13,754 nt of DNA. It comes from JACPFV01 sp035526825. Lineage in GTDB: Bacteria > Pseudomonadota > Gammaproteobacteria > Nevskiales > Nevskiaceae. The translations under genes were made by a program, and so were the position numbers. Shown in pieces: positions 13,431 to 13,754 of this stretch. Each line of letters opens with the position of its first letter. The stretch's first letter is position 1. The notes under the pieces were generated by a model that made no database searches, was not told where the DNA came from, and saw only the letters and a program-made list of their open reading frames with translations. The DNA lies in the NCBI GenBank assembly GCA_035526825.1, contig DATLBT010000068.1, positions 1-13,754 of the forward strand, given 5' to 3'.

Positions 13431-13754
13431 ATGAATGAATCCTCTGCGACGAAGTCCCAAGCGTTCGTCATCATCGCGGCCCTGCTGATGCTGGGTGGCT
13501 GCGGCGGCGACGCGCCGGAGACCCCGGCAACGCCGTCGGGTCCCGTCGTGCCGGTCACATCGGCCAAGGCCGTGTGCGGCCCCGGCTCCAACCCCGAGAG
13601 CGGCATGCAGGGGCGGGTGCTCAAGGAGGAAATCGACAGCGGGCGCGCGGCCGAAGGCTACACCTGCAACACGCAACTCCTCGGGCGCGCGGGCGAGGAC
13701 AACTTCCAGGGTGGCGCCGGCGGCTTCAAGGTGCACCGCTATGTCGACGCGGCC
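13431..13754 (+). CDS. Partial lipoprotein, probably of the LVIVD-repeat type
   Basis: The first 108 codons are in the window and the frame runs off the right edge. A signal peptide with hydrophobic core AFVIIAALLMLGG ends at a lipobox Cys24, followed by a Pro/Thr-rich linker. The mature start has CGPGSNPESGMQGRV, then SGRAAEGYTCNTQLLGR and GGFKVHRYVDAA. I know this order (GS.PE.G.QGR, SGRA..GYTCN, GG.K..RYVD) from the N-termini of LVIVD-repeat proteins, which form beta-propellers. The repeats themselves lie beyond the window. An in-frame ATG at 13422 falls inside the candidate -10 box, so 13431 is preferred. It diverges from the polytopic membrane-protein gene. Confidence 0.65.
   Translation, partial: MNESSATKSQAFVIIAALLMLGGCGGDAPETPATPSGPVVPVTSAKAVCGPGSNPESGMQGRVLKEEIDSGRAAEGYTCNTQLLGRAGEDNFQGGAGGFKVHRYVDAA

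Overview
The window is a G+C-rich bacterial chromosome segment with densely packed genes, short spacers and several GTG starts. The gene content suggests a pseudomonad-phylum (Proteobacteria) organism, most likely beta- or gammaproteobacterial. It includes a Tyr-type bacterial glutathione transferase, a DUF1905 protein, a DUF6159-like membrane protein, a PhnB-like VOC protein, a RlmL-type RNA methyltransferase and a MazG/PRA-pyrophosphohydrolase-like gene. I cannot place it to genus. I see no tRNA, rRNA, CRISPR array, transposase or phage gene.

Left part (1-5090). A truncated methyltransferase-like gene runs off the left edge on the minus strand. It diverges from a glutathione transferase gene (164-781) that is translationally coupled, by an ATGA overlap, to a single-domain cyclic-nucleotide-binding protein (778-1197). 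Converging on these is a tight minus-strand operon of three genes: a DUF6159-like membrane protein, a small three-helix membrane protein and a DUF1905 protein. Divergent from that operon is an exported TPR protein (2893-4617). Its stop codon interlocks with that of a convergent conserved hypothetical gene (4614-5090).

Middle part (5135-9200). A membrane-anchored class III nucleotide cyclase (5135-6427) has a lower G+C content at its start than its neighbours. It could supply the nucleotide for the cNMP-binding protein 4 kb away, but nothing in the sequence proves the link. A conserved hypothetical gene (6439-6822, minus) follows. Next is a plus-strand cluster of a 32-residue lysine/arginine-rich protein, a VOC/PhnB-like protein and a THUMP-type RNA methyltransferase. 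A short intergenic repeat flanks this cluster, once upstream and once with a partial tandem duplicate downstream. The MazG-like gene at 8787-9200 is intact except for one in-frame TAA where a tyrosine is expected.

Right part (9326-13754) is an envelope-protein region. It holds a lipoprotein with a divergent subtilisin (S8) fold, a convergent small lipoprotein sharing a Cys-x-Gly-Cys domain with it, a large polytopic membrane protein, and the start of a third lipoprotein (possibly of the LVIVD-repeat type) that runs off the right edge. The most notable points are the S8 protein without a recognisable catalytic Asp, the domain shared by the two convergent lipoproteins, the single nonsense codon in the MazG-like gene, and several genes whose only promoter-like box would give leaderless or nearly leaderless transcripts.
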